From Fasciola hepatica (taxonomy: Eukaryota > Platyhelminthes > Trematoda > Plagiorchiida > Fasciolidae): a stretch of 64,000 nt of DNA. Shown here piece after piece: positions 1-12,933 of this stretch. The notes under the pieces are model-generated. The model was not told the DNA's origin. It saw only the letters and a list, made by a program, of their open reading frames with translations, and made no database searches. The first letter of the stretch is position 1, and each line of letters starts with the position of its first letter. The DNA is taken from NCBI GenBank assembly GCA_948099385.1, contig CANUEZ040000180.1:3507501-3571500 (forward strand), given 5' to 3'. A program made the position numbers and the translations under genes.

Positions 1-499
1 AAGCAGTCTTTCACAATGGGAACATGGTGTATAAGTAACGCAAGAACAACTACTCGAAAGACTAACACCATGTCATCCATCTCTCATGGATTAACGGAAA
101 TTTTGGGTTTACATCAAATATTGCTCCAACATGTCGAAGAAGATAATAAACGCGCCGCGCTCATGTTGCTTTGAAACCCAGAGCCCCCATTCCTAAAACG
201 ACATGTTCTCCTCTGTCCAAGAATAATATTCACCAAGAGTCGACCGTTAAACTATTTACCAGCATGGTTAGGTCGATTTACTAGATGCGTTCATGCACCC
301 GTATTAGGCGAATTTTTAGCACAGACGTGGTTTGAAGAGGAATCCAAAGGGAAAAAGCATAACGGCTAATCGGAAGGTATCGATAGGGGCTGGAAAACAA
401 GATAGACCAGTACATTCAATTTGAATATTAAGGAAGGTGTATGACGAGAACGCTGATTATTTGGTCGCAGTCTACGCTATAGTGGGCAAGATAAGGGAA
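1..499. other. Left flank, no gene seen
   Basis: This sequence lies outside the foldback element. All frames are broken by stops, and I see no match to either palindrome arm or to the ITRs. It is the only non-repeated sequence on the left side of the window, so it is the anchor for testing whether the left junction is real. Confidence 0.6.
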
Positions 500-1417
500 G
501 AGACTGTTTCTGTATACAGACTTGAGTGAATGAAGCATTTTAAATCTCGACGGGATGGAAGGCAGTGAGACGGCTTTAGAGAGTGTGGAACGAGATCAAT
601 GATTTATGTCGGAAAATAACCTGGTTATGAAATTTTCACACCCATCGAAATGCGAGCTAATGATAGAGTCAGTGAGAATACCTCCATTAAGTTGTTACAA
701 CACGAGAGCAGTTTCAGAGATCTGGTGACAGGACTAAAATCTTTCCATCTCAAATCGTGGAAATAATAGAAGGTCTGTAAAGCCAAAGACGGAGGATGCA
801 AAATGTTACAAACCGAAGTACAAGACTGTAAGGTACTCCAATTTTTCGTGGTCTGAATGATGGAAAAAGAAGCTTTCTGACTTTGGTGGGGACTGATACA
901 ATGTGACTAGTCCGACAAAAGTTGTGAGTTAAAGTGAATCCTAATTAACGGACAGAAAAAGCTTTGAGTAGATGTTGCTTACCAATAGAGAGATATGGGA
1001 TGTGAATAAAACAGTCTGGTAGCTTGATTCACATTGAAAATCGCACGAAGCATCAAAACAACTTAAGATGTTCAGCGAAGAAGATTAAGAGGCAGACAAT
1101 TCACCCAAATTTGAAGGAAGTTCTGAAATACTTTTCTGTTGTAGAGATGTCCGAAAGCAACGTCATCGGTATCTTTGAAACCAGTGAGATTAAATAAGAT
1201 AGGAAAGTTTACCAATATGGGGGGAAGAAGGAATTGTGGACAGAATGGGACCATGGAATCACCAAAGTATACTTGAACAGAAGACGTGTCGGCTATCAAG
1301 GGAAGTAGATTTTATGCGACTAGAAAAATGAGCGTGGATTAGTGTTCAGATTGCTATCTTCACCCCACTTATCATGTAGAATAGTCAGAGGTTATCGCAA
1401 TTTTGAGAACCAAAAAC

Positions 1418-1451
<34 letters not shown>

Positions 1452-1505
1452 AAATATATATATATGCAAGACAAAGTAGCCACGATGATCAATAGTGGAA
1501 GCAAT
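500..1505 (+). repeat. Foldback ITR, left copy, left arm
   Basis: It matches 21651-22641 on the same strand and 23391-24404 on the opposite strand. The inner end is at 1505, where the left and right ITRs of the element diverge. An AT tract lies at about 1419-1466 and is interrupted by a short A-rich break, as in the central right ITR. It has a 75-codon open frame (1072-1299, - strand) that recurs in all four ITR copies and resembles no family I know. Confidence 0.8.
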
Positions 1506-2254
1506 AGAGTCAGCAAACTTCCGAAAGGAAACTGCGTAAGGATATCCAGCTTTGAAAACTAGCTCAATTTAGGGACAAGAAAAACGATTCCTCGCTAAAT
1601 CAGCAGCAGTCGTTCAACCAAATATCTTCACAGATTTTCAATTTGCCCTCGTTAGCATTTCTGATTACTGTGATTTACTTCGACCCCCTAAATGTATTGT
1701 GAAAGCAAAACTCCGACCAGCTCCTTGCTTCCACCAAGCACTGTCTGCAAATGATTTTGCACTCCTTAGATTCTCGTAAAGCTCAAGGCATTTGTTGACT
1801 CTATTAATTCTTCTGTTTCCTTTACACAATGCGTCCTTATATTGCGAACACACAACCAAATACCTTAATTTTTCAAATGACGTGTCGCCCCACGGAAACC
1901 TATTATGTTCGGATTTTAATGCTTCCCGCTCCTTGCATGAAGTGGTTCCGTGGAGCTAAGGGAAGAACGCAAAAATCGGGCTGGCATCATGCTGTAAAAA
2001 TGCTATCCTCTCCTATCAAGACTGAAATACGAGATCTGAAGAATCTGTATTTAGACACAGTGCTGGGCAACAAGAACTGTCGTGACACGGGGAAGATGTG
2101 AAACAGTTGTGCTATGCAAGGCCTAAGCTGGAGCTAAACATCGCATCCTCACTTCCCCTTTCATACATGTAATCCCTTGAACCCGACCTCGTTATCCCTA
2201 GCTCTATTCTTAGAGCTCTAAAACAAGTCAGGTGCCATTAGTCTGGTGGCCCGA
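1506..2254. other. Foldback loop, left copy
   Basis: This is the 749-base single-copy interior of the element, identical as far as compared to the reverse complement of 22642-23390. It holds two overlapping opposite open frames (1665-1859 on -, 1829-2101 on +). Neither resembles a transposase or any family I recognise. Confidence 0.7.
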
Positions 2255-2849
2255 ATTGCTTCCACTATTGATCATCGTGGCTACTTTGTCTTGCATATAT
2301 ATATATTTATATATATATATATATATACGTTTTTGGTTCTCAAAATTGCGATAACCTCTGACTATTCTACATGATAAGTGGGGTGAAGATAGCAATCTGA
2401 ACACTAATCCACGCTCATTTTTCTAGTCGCATAAAATCTACTTCCCTTGATAGCCGACACGTCTTCTGTTCAAGTATACTTTGGTGATTCCATGGTCCCA
2501 TTCTGTCCACAATTCCTTCTTCCCCCCATATTGGTAAACTTTCCTATCTTATTTAATCTCACTGGTTTCAAAGATACCGATGACGTTGCTTTCGGACATC
2601 TCTACAACAGAAAAGTATTTCAGAACTTCCTTCAAATTTGGGTGAATTGTCTGCCTCTTAATCTTCTTCGCTGAACATCTTAAGTTGTTTTGATGCTTCG
2701 TGCGATTTTCAATGTGAATCAAGCTACCAGACTGTTTTATTCACATCCCATATCTCTCTATTGGTAAGCAACATCTACTCAAAGCTTTTTCTGTCCGTTA
2801 ATAGGATTCACTTTAACTCACAACTTTTGTCGGACTAGTCACATTGTAT
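2255..2849 (-). repeat. Foldback ITR, left copy, truncated right arm
   Basis: The reverse complement matches the inner about 595 bases of the ITR. Identity ends at 2849. Two bases (2850-2851) match neither the ITR nor the palindrome arm, and the arm starts at 2852. It carries the AT tract and the same 75-codon open frame (2447-2674). Confidence 0.8.
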
Positions 2850-3352
2850 TGTTTATTTCATTTAGGTGTATTTTCAGAGGCGGCTGGTAAAACACAAATA
2901 CGTTGTTCGACGAGACACCTGCAGATATTCCAATGATTTATTTTGTGATGCCGTGACTGCTCTGAAACCCATATTCCACAGAGCACCTTCTTGAAACAGA
3001 TACACCTTGGAATCTGTTCTCCAACTAAATTAAGTGTGTGCATCCTAGGAAAACCTATTTTTTATATTTGGCTGGTCCGTTTCTCTACTTAACACTTAAC
3101 AAACAGTTCAACACGTTATTACTTCCAAGGGATACAGTAATTCTCTATTTACATACTTCTGCCCAACCTTTTACCCAGTTGCTACTTTTCCATGGTCGTT
3201 CACGACATACAGAATTACTGAACGTTGTTTTCATCCATTGCAAGATGAACACGAAGGTAAACTTATAAAACCGCTTGAATAGTGATTAGACTATAAGAAA
3301 ACACGAAGCAAAGTATCTTGTCACCACTTGAAACAAATTGCTGGTCATTCAA

Positions 3353-4015
3353 TCACATTTCCAATACGGGGATGAAGAACACGTACTTTTTTGCGCATTC
3401 GATCAAAGTGTCAGCGGAGGTTTTCTCTATGCTTTCACTTAATCGGCCTTCGGTGAAAAACAAATCAATAACTGATTCCGAGAATTTTGCACTGAACATT
3501 TCTGTTCCTTAAAGAATCTGCAAATCACTTTCATGACCGTCCCATTCGCATAGCACCGAGGAGACATATCATCCCATCGGTGCATGATGCAGTTTACCAT
3601 TCATTACGAGGGTAACTACTTCTCCACTGCTATCCGGTTGACTGTCACAACACAAATCCATTTCATTTACCTGTGTTTTGAAATTTGCTTGACTTGGTAC
3701 ACCAACACGTCAACCAGCTCGATTCCTTTCATCAGGACGAAGCAGTTTATTAATGCTTGTATACATAGAACCTGATATTTTCAACTGCGAGATATATTTG
3801 GTCAAATTCATTCCGATAAGATTAACACCTAAATTATAACTGAGCCCTACCTGATGACGCACATCATTTGCTGCACAAAATTTATGGTAACTCTTTTGAA
3901 TAATCGTGCAAATATCATCAGCCAGGTTATCAAAGTTTGGTGGACAGTCAATAGATTGTACATTCCATCTTTTGTTGCGTATCAATGGAAATAACAGAAA
4001 GCACAACGTTTTCAT
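3353..4015 (-). pseudogene. C-type-lectin-like copy B, left arm
   Basis: This is the mirror of 42040-42702 and identical to it; see that entry. The open part before the first stop is 3710-4015. The reading continues in the same frame through stops at 3710-3712, 3569-3571 and 3509-3511 to the end. Confidence 0.55.
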
Positions 4016-5104
4016 GAGGTTCGTTCAGAATCTCACACTAGGCCCAAGTACTCTCCTTATTCACTTTTATTCGTTGTGTGCAAAGCAGGTATTCTGTGAC
4101 TGCAGTTCCCCTTTGTGCCCTTCCAGCGATCAACTAGTTGGATGCACTTTACACCAATGAGATCGATTCTTTGCATGAACAGCTAACAACTGGTGTTTGA
4201 GGACATAATACCGAGGTTTTGGGGGTGGAAATGCATTGCAGAACCGTCTGATTGAATAATTCCCTGAAATTTGCTAGTACTATACTAACTCTAATCGAAT
4301 TTGTTTTTCTTTTAAACTTCTTGGTAAATTGAATCAAGCAGTTACATGTTTAAACGAGATAATCTCCGTCGCACCTCACAAAACTACCCGAAATCTTACA
4401 ATGCACGTTGGGTGGAGGGGGGATATCCGACGGATTGGCGTTTTTTTGCTCATTTTGCACTAAACGAGATAAATAGAGATTTTCGGTGACGTTTGTTGAA
4501 CCGAATGAGTGGAAAGGAACAGACATGAGGATGTATGTCATTTTAAATAGTAAAACGTGAATGACGAATAAATGGGTGGCGGAAAACACGGACTACCTGA
4601 GGTTTGTGCGTGGAACGTGGAGTCTAAAGGACAGTCAACCAAACAAAGAATATTGTGATAGATGGCAACGACCGACGACTACTGAGTTACTCAGAATAAT
4701 TTACCATTTGCAAGCAAAACTCCAATCTATGTGTGAAACTTGAAAAGTTCATTCCAACAGCTCTACGTTTGAGACAAACATTCTGGCTAATCTCCCCCTT
4801 TGTCATTCCATATCGTTAGGATTTGTTCACAGTTTTGTCTCTTGATGTTCGTTTTCCCTGATTATACATGTATTCACGGTGATTAGAGTGTGCACCTCAA
4901 GAAAGACGCGGCGAAACGTATGAAGCAATCCTTCTGACTTATATATTTATATCTTTCACAATTGAGACGCAACATTTCATCAAGAGGTAACAAACCATTT
5001 TGATCGTCCATTTTAAGTGCCAAATAATAAAACAGGATTCAGAATAACAAGTGGTGCTCATTATCTTCATGATTTAACCGTTTAAAAATAAAGACTGATG
5101 AAGA

Positions 5105-5235
5105 ACAGCTGAGTACTGTGATGTTGACAAGTGTTTCAGTCTCTTGCATATTGTTGTAACGGCCTTCCGTACCCGGACATGACCTGTTTGAGATTCACCA
5201 GTTTGGTCGAGCATATCACACCCAATAGACCTTCT
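5105..5235 (-). repeat. Diverged dispersed repeat, copy 1, left arm
   Basis: It is roughly 70 percent similar by eye to 6140-6265 over about 120 bases. Both copies are open in the same frame on the - strand and share peptide blocks such as GCDM and KHLST. The family is not recognised. Mirror: 40820-40950. Confidence 0.4.
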
Positions 5236-6139
5236 TGGTAGGTAAAGAGGCAAACATAGTTCGGTGTTATTTTTTCGGCAATCCAACCTTGTCGGGAAAG
5301 ACGATAGTTCATCAACCTTCCGTTAACCGCGGGTAACCTTTCTCAAGACTAGTTTACGAATGAACACTGAAAAGCTGGACATCAAGCATACTGTTTCGAA
5401 TGTACCCCTCCACACTGTTTACCTGGACAAATATCCAGAATGAGAACACATGCTTGGAATCCTTATTATTTATTATAACGTCTTCATACCCGTGGAAATA
5501 CCCACAACTGATGAATCGATACTATCACCGAATGTATTTGTTTACTGTGTAGTTATTTATAAAAAGTCGGATCTTGTTTCTTGAACAGTCGCATTGGTGG
5601 ATCAACCGAATTTCGAAGAAAGAAAGTTGTGTTTGGTCAGATGTTGGCACAATCCAAATGTAGATGGGATGAAATCTTGAGGGTTATAATATCTGTATAG
5701 GATTTTCTAATCAAGGATAAAGTGGAATTCGCTGAAATGATAGCCACTGCCGTGATAACAACTGTACATGTTTGGATGCTATGCTTAAGAAACCTGTAAA
5801 TTATCCCAGGAAATATGCACCAGCCAAATAGTTTCCACCAGCTTCACTGCTTGCCTATAACGAAAAGCTATTAGATCCGGCGTTTCTGCAGTCTAATTTA
5901 TAACGAATGTATTCCACTTTTAGTCCCAAAAACAATGTCAAAGTATCTTTTACATTATTTCCTTTTTCACATTTTGAATGCCAGACCTTGAACAGAAATT
6001 AAAGAATCACTGGTCTATTCGTCTTATTTGTAAAAGAACTTGGCAGACTTTTGTAAAGATATGAGTTTATTTCTAACTTGATCCACGATTTATTTATCGG
6101 GCAATGAAGGACAGGGACAAAATAATGGAAATTTTTGGT

Positions 6140-6265
6140 GTAGACAGATGTTTTACTTCCTTGTGGTTTGGTGTAACGACTGTCCTCACTGAGACACGAT
6201 CCGCTTGAGAGTCACCAGTTCGGTCGTGCATATCGCACCCAGTCCGATTCTGATTGCACCTTGTC
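6140..6265 (-). repeat. Diverged dispersed repeat, copy 2, left arm
   Basis: This is the partner of 5105-5235, in the same orientation. Mirror: 39790-39915. Confidence 0.4.
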
Positions 6266-6904
6266 TTCCAGTGACAGCAACGAATCGACATACAGTGTCA
6301 TGTAACATTTACTCATCTTTTCGTTGAAATAAAACGACCGACAACGGAATTCCCGTTTACAACTGTAGATGGAAGAAGAATGTATTTTGAAAGTGCCCTT
6401 GCTTTCAAAATCATGAATAGATTGCGTGAAAGTGGAAAACTATTTCTTGAACGTCATTGATGCACACTCAAGATTGATTGCTCCTGTGACAAATACTGGG
6501 GAATGGGAATCATCGACTATGCAATTTATAATGACAGAGTTTTCATGAAGAATCGTTTCTAAGTATCCCATATGAAATCCATTGATTCTTCCAAAGGATA
6601 TTTATGCAAAGAACGCAAGCAATAGAACCTGCATATTTCCAACGTGCGACAAAATATCTAGTAGGGAAAATGATCCCAGAAATCGTCAAAATTTCTCATA
6701 TTTATTTCTCTCTGCAAACCAATTGATTCGCTAACCCCTTTTCCGACCAACTGCTATCTTTTCTCTTGACTTTTCTGGGCCTTACAATCGCGAACATCAG
6801 TACTTCATTACTGAAGACATTTTACTGAATAGCTGAGAATTCTAATTTATACAAAACCAAAAATGTGTTTTTATACTAAGAGGGTATCAATTTCTTCACA
6901 TCAT

Positions 6905-7609
6905 TTATAAGTCATGACGAAACATTTTGTGGTATATCACAATAATCCAGTTAGATATGTGGTGGACGTACATTTTTGCGCATTCAATCAATGTGCCAGC
7001 GGATGTTTTCTCCATGCACCCATCGACTTGGTTTTCGGTAAAAAATAAATCATTCACTGATTCCGGGAATTTCGCACTGAACATTTCTGTTCCTGAACCA
7101 TTACGCAAATTGCCTCCAAGTCAGGCCCATTCACACAGAGCCGACGATTTAAACTCTCATATTGGAACATCGTACAGTTTGCCTTCTATTGCTGCAGTAA
7201 CCACTTCTCTCTTGTCTTCCGGTTGATTGTCATACCACAAATCCATTTCATTTCCTTGTGTTGTGAAATTTGCTTGACCTGGTACACCAACACGCCAACC
7301 AGCTCGGTTACCTTCATCAGGACGAAGCAATTTATTAAGGCTTGTGTATATGGAACCGGATTTTTTCAACTGCGAGATAATTTTGGTCACATTCATCCCG
7401 ATCAGATTAACACGTAAATTATGATTGAGTCCCACCTGATGACCGGCATTATTTGCTGCACAAAAGTTATATGTTTCCTCTTGAATTATCAAGCAAACAT
7501 CACTGGCCAGGTTATCAAAGTTCGGTGGACAGTCAAGAGCTTGTGGATTCCATTTATTCTCCAATATCAATGTGAATAACAGGAAGAAAAGGAATTTCAT
7601 GATGATCAC
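6905..7609 (-). pseudogene. C-type-lectin-like copy A, left arm
   Basis: This is the mirror of 38446-39150 and identical to it; see that entry. The 150-codon open part is 7157-7609. The same frame then continues after a TGA at 7157-7159 to 6905. Confidence 0.55.
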
Positions 7610-10324
7610 TTTTGCGTGTGTGGTTCGTTCAGAATCTGATTCTTTATATTATTATCTTCAGTGACTACAGTTTCCATTTGTGCGGTTCAATTGGCCAACC
7701 GATTCGATGCACTTTTACACCAACGAGATCGACCGTTTGCATGAAAAGTAACCAATGAAATTTGAGGACATAATACCCAGTTTTTGGAGGTGGAAATGAA
7801 CTCTGGAACAGTCTGATTGGTAAATGCAACGAACTGGGATGATAATCTGGCGGTGTCTATTTCCAGCAGAATCGCAAGTTCTACTTCGAACTTCACCTAC
7901 CGAAGGCAGCAGTGATTTTTGTATTACCATAGTGATGACACAATTTTCCATGTGTTTCGTTCGATCAGTGGCGTTGAGGTTGAACAGAAGCTGTTACGGG
8001 GAAATGGTTGATCAGTATGTTTGGCTTCTGACCCCTTTTTTCCTGGGTTTGAACCCTCGCACCATCGCCAATGACCAACCAAATTGACCGCCATCCCATT
8101 CCTGAAATATTGTATCACTCCAAAGTATTAAAAAGAAATTCATAAAAACAATAAAACATGAAAAACGTATTTCATCATCAGTAACCCTACGCTACATCAT
8201 ATCATATGGATGTGCCAGGATCACGGGATGCTCGGTCGATGGTGAATGCTTCCAACGCGATGGAAACAACGCGCCTAAGGGAAACGTTAAAAATGTATTA
8301 TTAAAGATGAAAATCTCACTTATAGTTAACAATTAGATATATCGAAGACTCAGCCTTTTTGTAATTCTACTGAATTGACGAAGTGTCCGGGCTTACGGTC
8401 AGCAATGTTTTACGCAACACACGAACGTGGTAGTGTGTCTGAATAATCTAAACTGTCATTTTTGAACGTGCATTCCTTTAAGTGGGTAAAACGTTTACCG
8501 TACTTGGTGTCCAGGTAATTTCCTTAAGGTAGCTTGGTTAGAACTCTAGCATGCTGCAAGCTTGTGGTGATTTGGATCATCTTCGTTCATGTTCGGTTCT
8601 AGTCACATCCCCTGGATGGTGGACAGACTTGCCGCGAATACTTTCTGGATTAATGTTGACTGAAACTCCTGCTCCAGTTTGGCTCGATTTAGTATGTCTG
8701 AATTCATTCTAGTGAAAACTGTGGGCCTGGATACAGTCCATCAATGTACACAATGTGTTTGACTTCTTGAGACTTTCACTTCCATAAGTCCGATCTGACA
8801 ATCATCTCGTGCATGACATCCTCACAGCTTTGAGGCACGGAACGAACTGTGAGGAATGAGATAGCGAAAGCTGGCCCTATATTTCGCAACACAATAGTAA
8901 CTACTGTTTGAGTCCTTGCAGTGCATCAAGCTTTGATTTGTTGCTGAAATGAAATGTGTCTGTGTTCTGTGACGCATATTAATAGGAGAAAGATCAACGG
9001 CAATCTCCAGTGTCTGTCTACAAGATATTGAATGAGAAGGAGATAAGGCAGACTGAAAAAAGGACCACCGTTTGACGATTGTTACTTACTGACTTTTGAA
9101 GATTTCCATAAAATGACGATTGATGGTAAAAGTGTAAGTCAAAATGCAGGACCATATATGGATAAATGAAACAAATTTGATCTGCTAGCAACGTTGGTGG
9201 GTTAGATATTGAAACAGAAACCATAACGAAGGGATTCAGAGCGTAGCTTTCACACTTAATTTATTATTGAAGTGTTATGGTGGACCTGTCGAGCCGTATC
9301 ACTCTCATTGTGAATCAGTATCAAGGGTAACATCTTTCCTTTCAGTCCATCACTGACTTTTGTGATGGAAGCATCTGTATTCTACTCACACTTTAACCTA
9401 TTTGCAGTGCTGGGAACATCTTCGTGGATACCGCTAAAAACAGGTAATTACATTAGGATTTTTTGATCGGTCGTTCACTTGAAAAAATTGCTATTTGTTT
9501 TGATTTTCCTGATCCAGGTCGTCACAGTCTTCTTGTTTCTATCAACTGCTTTAGCTTCCAGATTTGAATCGGTCCCATCCTCAAGTACATTCATTAGTGG
9601 CATCTTGGTATCCGATCTTTGAGAGACGTGGACCCTGACAAAATCGTATGTGACTCTATATTTATTGCAGAATGCGACTCAGTTTCAATCCAGGGAACTG
9701 CTTAGTTCCTCGGACAGATTACTGAGAATCGGGCTCATGAGGGGGAAGAGGTTTTGTGTAGAGGCGAAGGGCGACCCTTCCCAACACATTTCATTTGTGT
9801 TTGGTAAGCGATGCTACTGATGATGTATCTTGAATTGCCATTGATTTCACCTGACGTCAAATGGCGTACTGTTTTTCTTGTTTGTACTAGAAATGGCGTG
9901 AATACACATAGGCATACAATTTCACTTTAACTAAGTTGTATTGTGTCAATGGGCACAGGTATGGGTTCAAGTTGGGCTACCCTAGAAAGATCAACACTAA
10001 AAGAACCGTAGCGTTTGTGCAATCACTGATAAAATATCTGTTGTAACTTTTGTTAACACGATGCGAAACATCATATGGGGTTGCAGGGGTTTGCGGAGAA
10101 AAGTAAATAAGCATGATGACAACTCATTATAGATTTGCGGTGAACGAGAAGTGTGTCGTTGATTGGAATCCAAGCGTTTGGTTTTTTCAACTCAGCCCAT
10201 ATTAGGTGATGTGCAACTATGAAGAGGTGAGGCCAATGAACATCTCCCCAGGCGCTCAAAAGGTAGTAACATGCACAAGCTCGGTCGAGTGTAGCTTATA
10301 CCTTCCTGGATCGTCAATTTAGTT
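7610..10324. other. Intergenic, left arm, no gene seen
   Basis: The stretch 7610-7895 is the upstream block shared with copy B. The rest contains only short frames without recognisable similarity. It mirrors 35731-38445. Confidence 0.4.
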
Positions 10325-11045
10325 GAAGAGGAACCAATGATGGAAGCCCTCAATTGAGGGTGGAAACTTTTGAACATGTGTCCCGAAAGGGAACTGCGTG
10401 GAATCAACATGTGGAATGGTCTACATGGGTTACAACGTAAGTGAACCCTTTTGGAAGGAAAAAAGAATATGTCAAGTCAATGTGTGTTTTCTTTAGACGA
10501 TCAGCACGTTGAGCAATCATTCTTGGTTGGTCAATGGTGTGATGGGTAACCTTAAAACGTTGGCAGGACAAACACTATTTCGAACAAATGTGAATGCTCT
10601 TGCACATGTTTGGTCAATTGAAACGATTTGTGGCCGATTTCACAGAGTTACGAAAACCGGGATGAGATATGGGAACAAAACATTCAGAAGTCGTCCGCTG
10701 AAAATAACGAGGAACAAAGGGACGGGATTTGCCTGTTGAAGCGCCACACAAAATTACTGTCTTCGTGGAATAAAGGGTATTCAATAGCTTGCGAGCGTTG
10801 GTGTGAATGGAGTCGTTGAAATTCCACGACACTCCGCTGCGTCGATGCCATGCTCACTGTATTTGGTAGGGTAACAGAAAACCGATGAATCTGGCCTCAA
10901 GACAATTTATTACGAATTACTTCATTGCAACTCGACATATGAAACCTGGTTGTACAAATTGGTTATGAATTATCTCAGGAATAACTGACAGCGTAATCAG
11001 ATGGATTATTGTCTGTGAGAATGACGAAGGGATGACTGTTCAGTA
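10325..11045 (-). pseudogene. Ty3/gypsy RNase H-integrase fossil, left arm
   Basis: This is the mirror of 35010-35730 with identical decay; see that entry for motifs. Confidence 0.65.
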
Positions 11046-11104
11046 AGTGTCAAATATTCTTCAAGTTTAGGCTAAATTTGCGAAATATTCTATCCCGAAA
11101 TTCC

Positions 11105-12933
11105 TGTAACAAACTTGATCAGACTGCAATTTGACGGAGACGAAACACAGAGGCCCGGACCATTGCATCCAACTTAATGTAATCCGTCATCTTTACTGCT
11201 TTCTTGACATTCATCTCCGGCGAAAGTTGATTGCTGGAAGCACCATGTGTCACGTGATATTCCATCACCTTTCTGTCGGGATCACTTTCGCGTCACCATT
11301 AAAATCTCAGTATATTTGTATCTTGAAGGACACAGTCATTCCGACATAGCTTCCGATAATTTCAAGGCACAATCTAAAACTACTTGAATTTTACCCACCT
11401 CTTTCGCTTATCAATAAATGGTATGTTTGACAGCATAATTAATGTGCATTTTTTGCACTAGGGTTTACTTTCTCTACGAATTCCAGATCGATATCTGCTT
11501 CGAAACAACATATCCCCTTCTTGGTAACGGTCTACCTGGCCGTCGATTTTAGGGTGTTTCGAACCTTTCAAAACAAACTCCTTGTTATCTGATGATTGAC
11601 TTATCAGGGGTCCCCGGAGTGAAGGTGTTTCAAATCTTTGGTCGTGTCGGGTTACTGTGTGAAAAATGTCCAATGTAATTTGGTTGTCTTTGGAGAAAAC
11701 CTCACGATTATGTGCTACGTTTCGAATCCCGCAATCACCCAAGCGTTTCGACTCAGACTCAATATCAAAATTGGACCTCAGACGCGTCACAGCCAATAAG
11801 TATGTTGACCAGTGTGCCTATCACTTCTTCAAACGGGACCGTTCTCAGATTGACCATTGCCGTACAAGAGTCTATTGGTCGCATTTATGGACTATCTATG
11901 ATGAAAGTTTATGACATGTCAGCTGTCTCCGAATTTACTAGAGACACCAGCTGTAATTTAACCTCTCCCGACTTAGCAGTACATATCCCCCGGACGGTAT
12001 TACTCTTTACCAATGCGGTTTAGCACTTCAGGCCATGTTGTTTCACAAATTTTCGAGTCACTCATGTCGTATTCGATCCAGCATCCAAAGATGCTACAGC
12101 TTTCATCAATACCTTGCTCTTCATAAATCCTATTGGGGTGACACCTAACCTCACTGGTACTTCTCAGTTGCTCTTAAGAGAGCACTCACTTTTGAACTCC
12201 ACAGGATCCGGGGTCTCAGAGGCTTCATGGTATGCTTTCTGCTTCCTCGGTCCAGAAACTCTGCATTCCTGACAGCAAGAACAATCGATTCAGAAGCATG
12301 CAGTGTTTTTAGATTCGAACAGTGATTCAAGTGGTTCAAAGCTATGCTACAGTTTTTTACTTTCATCGCTAGGTTTGAAAAGCAGCGAGGGTTGTCATTA
12401 GCCTGCCTGGCTTGTGTATGTACACATCCAATCACATCTCTTCTAACTATAAATAGTTGTCCAAAGGGCTTTCTCAGTTTTCCTGGGGGTCTGGCATAAT
12501 CAAACTCTGGGTCCAGCACGGTAAATTTTTCTACTGATTCCCTGGCATATCTACGACAGTATTGCTTTACGTATAGGATTCTTTGTCCGGGGTCTGATAT
12601 CTTGCTTTCGACGAAATGTTCGTACTGTTTCATGAATCTACAGTACTAAGTTAGACGTCCATCGAACATTCTTTTGGTGGATTTTTCTTCGGTCTTGAGG
12701 ATCTTTTCTTTCGCGAACCTAAGCTGATGTTCTCGCTTGGATATTCTAAGCTTGCAGATAACAATATCCTTAAATTCTAGGTCATCTGGTTGGATACATG
12801 ACACATCACTGACAGAGCTAACAGACCTAGTAACACCTATAAAACGAAAATCGCCCAAAACCGCCCCAGAGAATTTTCGCTTTACTCCCTGATTTTCACC
12901 AGCATTCCTATTCGATTTTCTTCCTTTTTTCAA
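11105..12933 (-). pseudogene. BEL/Pao gag-protease-RT fossil, left arm
   Basis: This is the mirror of 33122-34950 with identical stops and frameshifts; see that entry. The longest open pieces are 12151-12633 (gag) and 11458-11796 (protease end and RT start). Confidence 0.7.

Larger units (their letters stand above)
500..2849 (-). mobile_element. Foldback-type element, left copy, right ITR truncated
   Basis: The structure is a left ITR (500-1505), a 749-base loop (1506-2254) and a right ITR (2255-2849). The loop and both ITRs match the central element read as its reverse complement. The match includes a one-base indel that distinguishes the two ITRs and the differing interruptions in the AT tract. 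The right ITR stops about 400 bases short of its outer end, exactly at the palindrome boundary. The outermost 25 bases (500-524) match the central ITR less well (about three differences) than the near-identical remainder, so the true left edge may be near 525. No transposase was recognised. Long ITRs with a small unique loop are the hallmark of foldback-type DNA transposons or very large MITE-like elements; this class is inferred from structure alone. Confidence 0.7.
4016..6904. other. Spacer between lectin copies, left arm
   Basis: No gene was supported. The stretch upstream of copy B (to about 4340) is similar to the stretch upstream of copy A (7610-7895), so the duplicated unit included 5-prime flanking DNA. 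It also holds a diverged repeat pair at about 5105-5235 and 6140-6265. It mirrors 39151-42039. Confidence 0.5.
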
